Assembly (NCBI GenBank): GCA_017984895.1
Contig: JAGNYO010000007.1
Coordinates: forward strand, 1-63,177
Reading direction: 5' to 3'
From: Sphingobium sp.
GTDB lineage: Bacteria > Pseudomonadota > Alphaproteobacteria > Sphingomonadales > Sphingomonadaceae
DNA: 63,177 nucleotides
The first letter of the stretch is position 1; the number at the start of each line of letters is the position of its first letter. Below the pieces are notes generated by a model. It saw only the letters and a program-made list of their open reading frames with translations. It did no database searches and was not told where the DNA came from. Shown one piece after another: positions 56,116 through 63,177 of this stretch. The translations under genes and the position numbers were made by a program.

Positions 56116-56340
56116 TTATTTCTTGAGCGTAAGCCCACCGAAGCGCTTGTTGAAGCGGGCGACCTGGCCACCCTGATCGATATTGCGCGTGCCGCCGGTC
56201 CATGCCGGATGCGACTTGGGGTCGATTTCCAGCGCCATCGTGTCGCCTTCCTTGCCCCAGGTCGAGCGGGTCTGGAAGGTGGTGCCGTCGGTCATCTGCA
56301 CCGTGATGAAATGGTAGTCGGGGTGGGTATCCTGCTTCAT
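56116..56340 (-). CDS. rpmE: 50S ribosomal protein L31
   Basis: A 74-residue ribosomal protein beginning [10 protein letters not shown], with the conserved [25 protein letters not shown] tail, split as PAWTGG and [10 protein letters not shown]-like elements. It has no Cys residues, so it is the zinc-free form usual in alphaproteobacteria and not part of a zinc-switch pair. An ATG four codons upstream is possible. It is followed by a terminator. Confidence 0.93.
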   Translation of the reverse strand: MKQDTHPDYHFITVQMTDGTTFQTRSTWGKEGDTMALEIDPKSHPAWTGGTRNIDQGGQVARFNKRFGGLTLKK

Positions 56341-56396
56341 GTCATGCTCCATTAGTGGCCGGTTCCGACCGGCCTCAAGCGTGGGTAAAATCTCTC

Positions 56397-56442
56397 CGCG
56401 CTTCCGGACGCAAAACCGGTTCCCACTTTTGCTGGAAGCGCG
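56397..56442 (-). repeat. 46-bp hairpin repeat, copy 2
   Basis: Arms CGCGCTTCC and GGAAGCGCG pair perfectly. Read on the minus strand, the 28-base core matches the core of 13661-13688 with two differences (GGAACC for GGCACC, GCGTCC for GCGCCC). The arms differ from those of copy 1 but remain self-complementary. It sits between rpmE and fabZ. Confidence 0.78.
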
Positions 56443-56508
56443 TCAACAAAATCGAAGCGCCGCCCTTAGCGGGTGATGCCGGAAAAGGCAAGAATTATAC
56501 AGCGGTGC

Positions 56509-56991
56509 TCAGTTTTTCGGCGCTTCCGAAATCATCGCGGTGCACTGCGCCTCGGCGCACAGCTTGCCCTCGACATAGGCCTTGCCCGCAAACTTGCAGA
56601 TCGCGCCGCGCACCTGCGTGAATTCGACATGGAAGTCGATCAGGCAACCCGGCTCGATGGGCTGGCGGAATTTGGCGCCGTCTATCCCCATGAAGTAGAC
56701 CAGCCTTCCGGTGCCGGCCAGCCCCAGCGATTCGACCGCCAAAATCCCTGCCGCCTGCGCAATCGCCTCGACGATCAGCACGCCGGGCATGATCGGCCGC
56801 GCAGGGAAATGGCCCTGAAAAAACGGCTCGTTGACCGACACCGCCTTGACCGCGTGGATCGAGGTGTTGGGCACCATCGAAACCACCCGGTCAATCAGCA
56901 GCATCGGGTAACGATGCGGCAGCGCGGCCATCACGGCGATGATATCCATCGGGCCGCGCGCGCCTGAATCCTTGCTTTCCCCCTCGCTCAT
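56509..56991 (-). CDS. fabZ: 3-hydroxyacyl-ACP dehydratase FabZ
   Basis: Dehydrates (3R)-hydroxyacyl-ACP in fatty-acid elongation. The 160-residue hot-dog protein shows [36 protein letters not shown] split across the catalytic His (GHFP) and Glu (VEAIAQ), and the [14 protein letters not shown] strand. I chose ATG 56991, eight bases after the skp stop. Neither lpxD (upstream) nor lpxA (downstream), the usual neighbours, is present. Confidence 0.96.
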   Translation of the reverse strand: MSEGESKDSGARGPMDIIAVMAALPHRYPMLLIDRVVSMVPNTSIHAVKAVSVNEPFFQGHFPARPIMPGVLIVEAIAQAAGILAVESLGLAGTGRLVYFMGIDGAKFRQPIEPGCLIDFHVEFTQVRGAICKFAGKAYVEGKLCAEAQCTAMISEAPKN

Positions 56992-56998
56992 CTTCGGA

Positions 56999-57706
56999 TC
57001 AGCGGCCCGTCGGCGCGGCCTTGCCGGATGCCGGAGCAGCCGGTGCGGCTGGAGCCTGTGCACGAGCGGCCTGCGCCTGCATGGCCGCCGCTAGCATCTG
57101 CTGGACGCGCTGATAGACCTCATAGGTCTGCTGATCCGGGTTCCATCCTGCCGGTGCCGTAGTGGTTGCGGTTGGCAGAACCCTGTCGATCTCGGCGGTA
57201 ATCGCGGTGGTCACATCAACAGCCGGCGGGGCCCATACAAAGGCATCGGGAGCGAGGATCATGTTAATCTTCTTGGCAGTGACTACAGCCTGCTGTGCGG
57301 CAGGATATTTGCCGATGATCTGGCTCACGACATACATCTGCGCCTTGGCAATGGGTTCTTGCAGGACGGCCATTTCCTTTTCCTTGGCATCAACAAGGGC
57401 GAGGTTCGGGTCCTTTGCGGCCACTGCGCCATCCATCTCTGCCTGGTCGACCTTCTTGTCGCCATTCTTGTCCAGCCTGACGAGCAGATCGTTCCGCTCC
57501 TTGCTCTTGGTCTGGATCTGGTCGTAGTAACTCTTGTAAGTGCCATCGATCTGCTGATAGGCGGGGATTAGCGCCTTGGCCTTGGCAATTGCGACGATGG
57601 TGCTGGCGGTGGCAATGCCTCCGACCTGCGCCTGTGCCGGAGCGGCTGCCAGCGCCAATGCCAGCGCCGGAGTGGCCGCCAGCGCAACTTTGCTGAAATA
57701 TGTCAT
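56999..57706 (-). CDS. skp: OmpH/Skp family outer-membrane protein chaperone
   Basis: A periplasmic chaperone for unfolded outer-membrane proteins. The 235-residue protein has a signal peptide ending near APAQAQ (about residue 27), a long helical charged middle (coiled coil, about 55-150) and an Ala/Gln/Pro-rich tail. The mid-region contains [13 protein letters not shown], an EF-hand-like loop not typical of Skp. It is placed immediately after bamA (ATG overlapping the TAA), as in most proteobacteria. Confidence 0.87.
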   Translation of the reverse strand: MTYFSKVALAATPALALALAAAPAQAQVGGIATASTIVAIAKAKALIPAYQQIDGTYKSYYDQIQTKSKERNDLLVRLDKNGDKKVDQAEMDGAVAAKDPNLALVDAKEKEMAVLQEPIAKAQMYVVSQIIGKYPAAQQAVVTAKKINMILAPDAFVWAPPAVDVTTAITAEIDRVLPTATTTAPAGWNPDQQTYEVYQRVQQMLAAAMQAQAARAQAPAAPAAPASGKAAPTGR

Positions 57707-60348
57707 TAGAATTGAGTCCCTATATTGAAGGTGATGAGTTTGGTGTCGTCCCCTGGTTGCTTGAGCAGCGCCTTGGCAATGTCGATACGGAACGGCCCGA
57801 AAGGCGAGTTCCAGTTCACACCAAAGCCAACCGAAAGGCGCGGAGAAAGGCTATCGCCCAGATATGTTTCCTTGAATCCATTGCCGTTGTAGCTGACACT
57901 TCCCCCCGTGGGAGGGGTATAAATCGCACAGCCCGCCGAGCCAGGCTGAGAGGCCTGGTTGTTGCTAGACTGTATGACACCGCTACTATCAGCTATGGAA
58001 CAGGTGCCGTTGTAGATACCCGTTCCATTGACCAGCGATGGCCTGCGAATTTTGCCCACGGCCCCTACATCCGCGAATATGGAAGGGCGCAGCCCTAGCT
58101 CGCGCGCGCCGCTGCCCAGCGGGATCTCGATCTCTGCATGGGCGAGATAATATAATCGCCCGCCCAAGGCATCATCCGTGCGGTTGGTGTTTAACAATGC
58201 GCCGTTGGCATCATAATAAGACCGGACAATTCTCGGCCCCACGCCCCTAATATCAAAACCACGCAATTGTGGCTCGCCCAAAAAGAAACGGTCGGTCAGC
58301 CGCACTTTATCCAGCGGATAGACTGCTCCGGTCGTGTCGGTGCCAAATCGCTGCTTGCCGAAACCCAGAATATAGCCTGCTTCCCCGGTAAGGCTGAGTA
58401 CGAAGCTGCTACCCAGACCGAACCACTGGCCGCCACTGAGGCGCGAACGCAGATATTTGACGCTGCCGCCAAGGCCGGCAAAATCCTGGCTGAAATTGAG
58501 GTTGTGCCCCCGTGTCGGACGCAAACGGTTATCGCGGTTGTCGTAGATCCATGAATAGCCGATCGATGATGTTGTCCGCTTACCGATCGCATCGCACAGG
58601 TAACGGCCAGCGAGCAGAGAGTCGCACTGGCCATTGGTGTAATAGATGCTTTGGTCTAGCGTCACGTCATCAAAATTGAGGCCATAGCGCAGCGCGAGTG
58701 AAGTATATTCGGTCAGGGGCACGCCCGCCCGGACCTGGAACCCGGTAGTTACCTGCTGATATGTGCGGCTGCGGTCATTGTTGTTGAGATAGCGGAAACT
58801 GTTCTGATCCCGTCTGAAAATGTCGCCGCCCACCGCGATGTTGCGATCGAACAGATATGGCTCGGTAAAGCCTATCTGCACCGACTTGGAATATTTGGAA
58901 TAATCGACGCTGGTGCTCAGCTCCTGCCCCTTGCCGCGGAAGTTATGCTGGGTTACGGATGCCGAGAAAATGATGCGCTCCAGGCTCGAATAGCCCGCCG
59001 AGAGCGACAGTTCGCCGGTCGATTTCTCTTCGACATTAGTTTCGAGCACAATCCTGTCAGGCGCAGAACCGGGCTTCTGCTCGATCTCAATCTTGTCCTG
59101 GAAAAAGCCGAGCGAGCGGATACGGTCTCGCGTGCGCTTGACCTGATAACTGTTGAACGCGTCTCCCTCTGCCAGGCGGAATTCGCGGCGCACCACCTTG
59201 TCCTGCGTCAGTGTGTTGCCGTTGATGTCCACTCGCTCGACATACACGCGGGGCGCGTTGCCGATGCGAAAGACGATACCCATCGTGCGGCTGTCCTTGT
59301 CGCGCTGGAAATCCGGATCGACACTCGCGAAAGCATAGCCGAACAGGCCCGCCGTCTCGCTTAGCAGATCGACGGTGTCCTCGACCTTCTTGGCGTTATA
59401 CCATTCATCCTTGTGCATCGGCAGCGTGCTGGTCAGCCGGTCGCTGGGCAGCTCTCGGATGTCGCTCTCGACCTTCACATCGCCGAATTTATAGCGCTCG
59501 CCTTCCTCAACCACATAAGTGATGATGAAGTCCTGCTTATCAGGCGTAAGCTCCGCCACGGCGGAAACGACCCGGAAATCCGCATAACCCTGGGTCAGAT
59601 AGAACTGGCGCAGCTTCTGCTGATCATAGGCCATGCGGTCCGGATCATAGCTTGTGCCAGAAGAAAACAGCCGGTGCCAGCGCGCCTGCTTGGTGGCCAT
59701 CTCGCCCCGCAGCTTGCCGTCGGAATATCTGTCATTGCCGAGGATGTTAATCTGCCGGACCTTGGACTTCGGCCCCTCGTTGATCTCGAACACGATGTCG
59801 ACGCGGTTCTGATCGAGATTGACGAGTTTCGGCTCCACCGTGGCGGCGAAACGGCCCTGGCGCCGATACAGCTCGACGATGCGCGCAACATCCGCACGCA
59901 CCTTCGAGCGGGTATAAATCTGGCGCGCAGCCATCTTGATCTCGGGCCGGATCTTGTCTTCCTTGACCCGCTTATTACCCTCCAGCACGATGCGATTCAC
60001 GACAGGATTTTCCTTGACCATGACCGTCAGCGCACCGGCATTGTCCCGGATCTGCACGTCGGTGAACAGCTCAGTCTCGTAAAGATCGCGTAATGCGGAA
60101 TCGAGCGTTTCGCGGGTGTAGGACGTGCCTACACGCAGCTTGGTGTAGGAAAGGATCGTCTCTGGCTCCAGCCGCTGGCTGCCTTCTACCGTGATGCTGC
60201 GGATGGATTGCACCACTGCCGGAGGCGGAGCCGGTTCCGCGGGGGCGGCAACGGCAGATACCGGGGCCGTTTGCTGAGCCAAAGCGGCAGTGGGTAAGGA
60301 TAGCGCAATACCGCCGAGGATCGTCCCGGCCAGTAGAGCCTTAGCCAT
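57706..60348 (-). CDS. bamA: Outer membrane assembly factor BamA
   Basis: The central pore of the BAM complex that folds beta-barrel proteins into the outer membrane. From ATG 60348 the 880-residue protein has a signal peptide (to about ALAQ, residue 25), five POTRA domains (about 50-430, starting IRSITVEGSQRLEPETILSYTKL) and a 16-strand barrel with the lid-loop motif FFLGEPQLRGFDIRGVGPR (VRGF/Y type) and the terminal FNIGTQF beta signal. A GTG at 60366 is a weaker start because GAGAGA lies before 60348. Confidence 0.96.
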   Translation of the reverse strand: MAKALLAGTILGGIALSLPTAALAQQTAPVSAVAAPAEPAPPPAVVQSIRSITVEGSQRLEPETILSYTKLRVGTSYTRETLDSALRDLYETELFTDVQIRDNAGALTVMVKENPVVNRIVLEGNKRVKEDKIRPEIKMAARQIYTRSKVRADVARIVELYRRQGRFAATVEPKLVNLDQNRVDIVFEINEGPKSKVRQINILGNDRYSDGKLRGEMATKQARWHRLFSSGTSYDPDRMAYDQQKLRQFYLTQGYADFRVVSAVAELTPDKQDFIITYVVEEGERYKFGDVKVESDIRELPSDRLTSTLPMHKDEWYNAKKVEDTVDLLSETAGLFGYAFASVDPDFQRDKDSRTMGIVFRIGNAPRVYVERVDINGNTLTQDKVVRREFRLAEGDAFNSYQVKRTRDRIRSLGFFQDKIEIEQKPGSAPDRIVLETNVEEKSTGELSLSAGYSSLERIIFSASVTQHNFRGKGQELSTSVDYSKYSKSVQIGFTEPYLFDRNIAVGGDIFRRDQNSFRYLNNNDRSRTYQQVTTGFQVRAGVPLTEYTSLALRYGLNFDDVTLDQSIYYTNGQCDSLLAGRYLCDAIGKRTTSSIGYSWIYDNRDNRLRPTRGHNLNFSQDFAGLGGSVKYLRSRLSGGQWFGLGSSFVLSLTGEAGYILGFGKQRFGTDTTGAVYPLDKVRLTDRFFLGEPQLRGFDIRGVGPRIVRSYYDANGALLNTNRTDDALGGRLYYLAHAEIEIPLGSGARELGLRPSIFADVGAVGKIRRPSLVNGTGIYNGTCSIADSSGVIQSSNNQASQPGSAGCAIYTPPTGGSVSYNGNGFKETYLGDSLSPRLSVGFGVNWNSPFGPFRIDIAKALLKQPGDDTKLITFNIGTQF

Positions 60349-60426
60349 ATCTCTCTCTTTTTTCACGCGCTCACCTAACTCTGTCTGATACCCGAAGCCA
60401 TTTTGCCATGCCCTGCCCGATAACCT

Positions 60427-61557
60427 TCAGCCAATCAAGCGGGAGAGGCTTCTCCATAGCCCGAAAGAACCCAAATCGTTGATCGTCACCAGCAGCATCA
60501 GGCTCAGCAGCAGGGCCATGCCTGAACGATAGGCCCATTCCATCACCTGCTGGCTGACAGGCCGCCGCCGCACCGCCTCGATCATGTAGAAAAACAAATG
60601 TCCGCCATCCAGCATGGGGATTGGCAAGAGGTTGATGAACCCCAAGTTAATCGAGATGAGAGCCATGAAAAACAGGAAGCTCGGCACGCCCATCATCGCG
60701 GCCTGACCGGAGATATCCGCGATCTTCAATGGTCCGCCCATCTCCGTGACCGGGCGGCGGCCGGTGATGATCTGGCCCATGCCATCGATTCCGGTGCGGG
60801 TCACGTCAATTGCCTGCGTCGCGCCGATCAAGGGTGCCTCCAGCACGCTCACGGGCTTGAGCTTTACCGCACTGGTGCCAACGCCCAGCAGGCCTATGCG
60901 ATAGATGTTGCCGAAGCGGTCTTTCTCGATCCGCTCGCCCGCAGCAATATTCTGCTCAAAACGATCGCCGTTGCGCTCGATCACATAGGGCAGCACTTCA
61001 TTAGGGCGCAGGCTGATAATAGCAGAGATATCGCGGAAATCTTCGATCTCCCGCCCCATGATGCTGATAACCCGGTCCCCCGGCCTCAGCCCCGCCTTCT
61101 CTGCCGCGCTCGCCGAAGCCACCTTGCCGATCACCGGCTCGCTCACCGGGGTGCCGTAGGTCATGGCGAGGCCGGCCAGTAGCAACACCGCAAAGGCAAG
61201 GTTGATACATGGCCCCGCCGCGACAATAGCCATACGCTGCCACACCGATTTGGCGGGAAAGCCCTGCTCCCGCTCCGCCGCCGGCAGGGCGAGCCATTCA
61301 GGATCGCTCTGGCTGGCGATGCCCATATCGCCCGCGAACTTGACATAGCCGCCCAGCGGAAACGCCGCGATGCGCCACCGTGTGCCGCGCCTATCCACCC
61401 AGGCGGCAATTTCCGGCCCGAAGCCAATGGAAAATATCTCCGCCTTGACGCCACACCAGCGTGCGACAAGATAGTGCCCCATCTCATGCACGAACACGAG
61501 CGGGCCGATCACGGCGATGAACGCCAGCACTGTCATTAGAATTCCGGGGGACGACAT
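60427..61557 (-). CDS. rseP: Site-2 zinc metalloprotease RseP
   Basis: An intramembrane protease that cleaves anti-sigma factors and remnant signal peptides. The 376-residue polytopic protein has HEMGH at residues 24-28 in the first TM, FSIGFGPEIAAW, a PDZ domain (about 125-215, KAGLRPGDRVISI) and the second zinc motif NLLPIPMLDGGHL. The start overlaps the dxr stop. It lies between dxr and bamA, the usual order. Confidence 0.95.
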   Translation of the reverse strand: MSSPGILMTVLAFIAVIGPLVFVHEMGHYLVARWCGVKAEIFSIGFGPEIAAWVDRRGTRWRIAAFPLGGYVKFAGDMGIASQSDPEWLALPAAEREQGFPAKSVWQRMAIVAAGPCINLAFAVLLLAGLAMTYGTPVSEPVIGKVASASAAEKAGLRPGDRVISIMGREIEDFRDISAIISLRPNEVLPYVIERNGDRFEQNIAAGERIEKDRFGNIYRIGLLGVGTSAVKLKPVSVLEAPLIGATQAIDVTRTGIDGMGQIITGRRPVTEMGGPLKIADISGQAAMMGVPSFLFFMALISINLGFINLLPIPMLDGGHLFFYMIEAVRRRPVSQQVMEWAYRSGMALLLSLMLLVTINDLGSFGLWRSLSRLIG

Positions 61558-62726
61558 CAGGCTTTCACGCTCTCTATCATGCCGGGAACCATGGCACGCG
61601 CCTCCCGGTCAATTTCCAGCACATCCTTGATAGTGCGTGGTTCGCCTCCGCTATAGCCGGACAGCGCCCGTTCAACAACTTCCGCAATGCCGAGGAAACC
61701 AATTTGTCCCTTCAGAAATGCCGCGACTGCCATTTCATTGGCGGCATTGAGCACGGCGGGGAGCGCTCCGCCCCCCTCGCCCGCCTGCCGCGCCAGACGC
61801 AAGGCAGGGAAGCGCATCTCATCCGGCAGCTCAAAATCGAGATGGCCGATGCTCGCCAGATCAAGGGGCGCACTAGGCCCTTCCATCCGTTGCGGCCAGG
61901 CGAGCGCATGAGCAATCGGGATGCGCATATCTGGCGAGCCGAGCTGCGCCAAAGTCGAGCGATCGCGATATTCGACGAGCGAATGGATCACCGACTGCGG
62001 ATGCACGATAATCTCGATATTGTTCAAGCCGATGGGAAAGAGGTGCGCGGCCTCGATCAGCTCCAGTCCCTTGTTCATCATCGTCGCGCTATCGATGCTG
62101 ATCTTGGCGCCCATGGACCAGTTGGGATGCTTCACCGCCTGCTCCGGTGTAACACTTGCCATGTCTGTATAAGCCATAGTGCGAAACGGACCGCCGCTCG
62201 CTGTAAGGATAATACGGCGCACTTGGTCCAGATCACCGCCGGCGAGGCACTGGAATATCGCGTTATGCTCGCTGTCCACCGGCAACAGGGTCGCACCCGA
62301 TGCACGCGCGGCTTCCATCATCAGCCCGCCTGCCGAAACCAGTGATTCCTTGTTGGCGAGCGCCACCGTCTTGCCACCCTCCAACGCTGCTAACGTCGGC
62401 GCCAGCCCCGCGCAGCCGACAATCGCCGCCATTGTCCAATCCGTATCAAGGCGCGCGGCTTCGACCAAAGCGGACGCCCCCGCCGCTACGTCTATGCCCG
62501 AACCAGCAAGCGCGGCTTTCAGCGTGCCATAATGCGCCTCGTTGCCAATTACCGCGATCCGGGCGCCATGCTCTATCGCGAGCTGGGCCAAGCGCTGCGG
62601 ATCGCTGTGGGCGGTAAGCGCTACTACGTCATAAGCGTCGGGACGCCTCCCGATCAGGTCGAGCGTCGAGGCGCCGATGCTTCCGGTGGCGCCAAATATT
62701 GAAATCGTGCGGCGCGCACTGCTCAC
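61557..62726 (-). CDS. dxr: 1-deoxy-D-xylulose 5-phosphate reductoisomerase
   Basis: The second enzyme of the MEP isoprenoid pathway, NADPH-dependent. The protein shows GATGSIGAST (cofactor), NKESLVSAG, LPVDSEHNAIFQCL (metal-binding Asp/Glu), TASGGPFR, MGAKISIDSATMMNKGLE and PQSVIHSLVEY. I start at GTG 62726, which overlaps the cdsA TGA (GTGA) and gives 389 residues. GTG 62738 or TTG 62741 would add 4-5 residues. The operon order cdsA-dxr-rseP-bamA is conserved. Confidence 0.95.
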   Translation of the reverse strand: MSSARRTISIFGATGSIGASTLDLIGRRPDAYDVVALTAHSDPQRLAQLAIEHGARIAVIGNEAHYGTLKAALAGSGIDVAAGASALVEAARLDTDWTMAAIVGCAGLAPTLAALEGGKTVALANKESLVSAGGLMMEAARASGATLLPVDSEHNAIFQCLAGGDLDQVRRIILTASGGPFRTMAYTDMASVTPEQAVKHPNWSMGAKISIDSATMMNKGLELIEAAHLFPIGLNNIEIIVHPQSVIHSLVEYRDRSTLAQLGSPDMRIPIAHALAWPQRMEGPSAPLDLASIGHLDFELPDEMRFPALRLARQAGEGGGALPAVLNAANEMAVAAFLKGQIGFLGIAEVVERALSGYSGGEPRTIKDVLEIDREARAMVPGMIESVKA

Positions 62727-63177
62727 ATCAATGTCCACCAAGTAAATGCCCCTGCGGCGATGGCCACGGGCAGCAAACCATCCAGTCTGTCAAATAGCCC
62801 GCCATGGCCAGGAATGAGCGCGCCACTGTCCTTCACGCCCGCGCGCCGCTTCATCCAGCTCTCGAAAAAATCCCCCGTCTGGGCGAGCACCGCCAGTGCC
62901 GCCCCGGCGAGCATCATCATTGCCAGGGTAAGCGGATAATCGTGAAAGACCTGAAGGATCGGATTGGGACCAGCCATAAGAGCAGACTTGGATTTGACGA
63001 CGGCAGCCAGCATCACCAGCATGGCATAGACCATGCCACCATAGAGGCCCGCCCAGGTTTTCGACGGACTGATCGCGGGCGCTATCTTAGCTCCACCAAA
63101 TCTGCGCCCTGCAAAATAAGCACCCGTATCGGTCGCGATCACGACCAGAATCGCTAGCCAACGCAGCTCTGGGGGGC
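62723..63177 (-). CDS. cdsA: Phosphatidate cytidylyltransferase CdsA (N-terminus beyond window)
   Basis: Makes CDP-diacylglycerol from phosphatidate and CTP for phospholipid synthesis. The last 150 residues are present: VIATDTGAYFAGRRFGG, ISPSKTWAGL, two further TM helices, and the signature SWMKRRAGVKDSGALIPGHGG followed by DRLDGLL, which carries the metal-binding acidic residues. The frame is open through base 63177, so the start and the first TM helices lie outside. It is coupled to dxr. Confidence 0.94.
   Translation of the reverse strand, partial: PPELRWLAILVVIATDTGAYFAGRRFGGAKIAPAISPSKTWAGLYGGMVYAMLVMLAAVVKSKSALMAGPNPILQVFHDYPLTLAMMMLAGAALAVLAQTGDFFESWMKRRAGVKDSGALIPGHGGLFDRLDGLLPVAIAAGAFTWWTLM

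Overview
The window is a GC-rich, densely coding bacterial chromosome segment of about 59 protein genes, two tRNAs and the small SRP RNA. It looks alphaproteobacterial, most likely Sphingomonadales. The evidence is a CckA hybrid kinase, UPF0262, DUF2849/DUF934 sulfite-reduction genes, a PEPxWA-CTERM anchored protein (a variant common in sphingomonads), a GTTC-N7-GTTC type SOS box, and a bamA-skp-fabZ cluster without lpxD or lpxA. The last point fits the sphingolipid outer membranes of sphingomonads. The genus cannot be resolved from the sequence alone. I see no prophage, transposase, CRISPR array or defence island.

Layout. 1-7.7 kb: cckA (3' end off the window), a DUF2062 membrane protein, smpB and dapA on the minus strand; a lytic transglycosylase and greB on the plus strand; a PEP-CTERM protein. 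7.7-9.4 kb: a 658-base AT-richer spacer with two inverted repeats, then rplJ-rplL with a strong terminator and no rpoBC after it. 9.6-17.3 kb: M1 aminopeptidase, ychF, an unrecognised His-rich exported protein, a MaoC dehydratase and mutL. 17.4-23.1 kb: the elongasome operon mreB-mreC-mreD-mrdA-rodA, with 4-base ATGA overlaps from mreC onward. 23.1-31 kb, minus strand: tRNA-His, hupB, lon, then (in transcription order) two cysteine desulfurases, a 2Fe-2S ferredoxin, SRP RNA, dnaX and ybaB. 31-35.5 kb: two alpha/beta hydrolases and the Kdo genes kdsD-kdsB-kdsA. 35.5-41 kb: rlmE, ppx, tRNA-Gln, a polyprenyl diphosphate synthase, chorismate mutase, cvpA and radA. 41-48.4 kb: an EEP-fold hydrolase, a nitronate monooxygenase-like protein, a glycosyltransferase, an alpha/beta hydrolase, selO and an astD-like dehydrogenase. 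48.5-52.4 kb: the assimilatory sulfur operon cobA-DUF2849-cysI-DUF934-cysH. 52.5-56 kb: dnaB, perfect tandem DnaA boxes, UPF0262, a degenerate GH25 protein and dcd. 56-63.2 kb, minus strand: cdsA-dxr-rseP-bamA-skp-fabZ and rpmE, the envelope-assembly and isoprenoid cluster.

The genes are mostly housekeeping: envelope growth, outer-membrane assembly, Kdo, sulfur assimilation and iron-sulfur supply, replication and repair. The points that most reward a second look are regulatory or negative. They are an SOS box between radA and a nuclease-fold gene, paired DnaA boxes in front of dnaB, two 46-bp hairpin repeats whose arms differ but stay self-complementary, a 106-bp inverted-repeat element that supplies the stop codon of the polyprenyl synthase gene, a GH25 protein lacking its catalytic acids, and missing lipid A genes beside an intact Kdo pathway.
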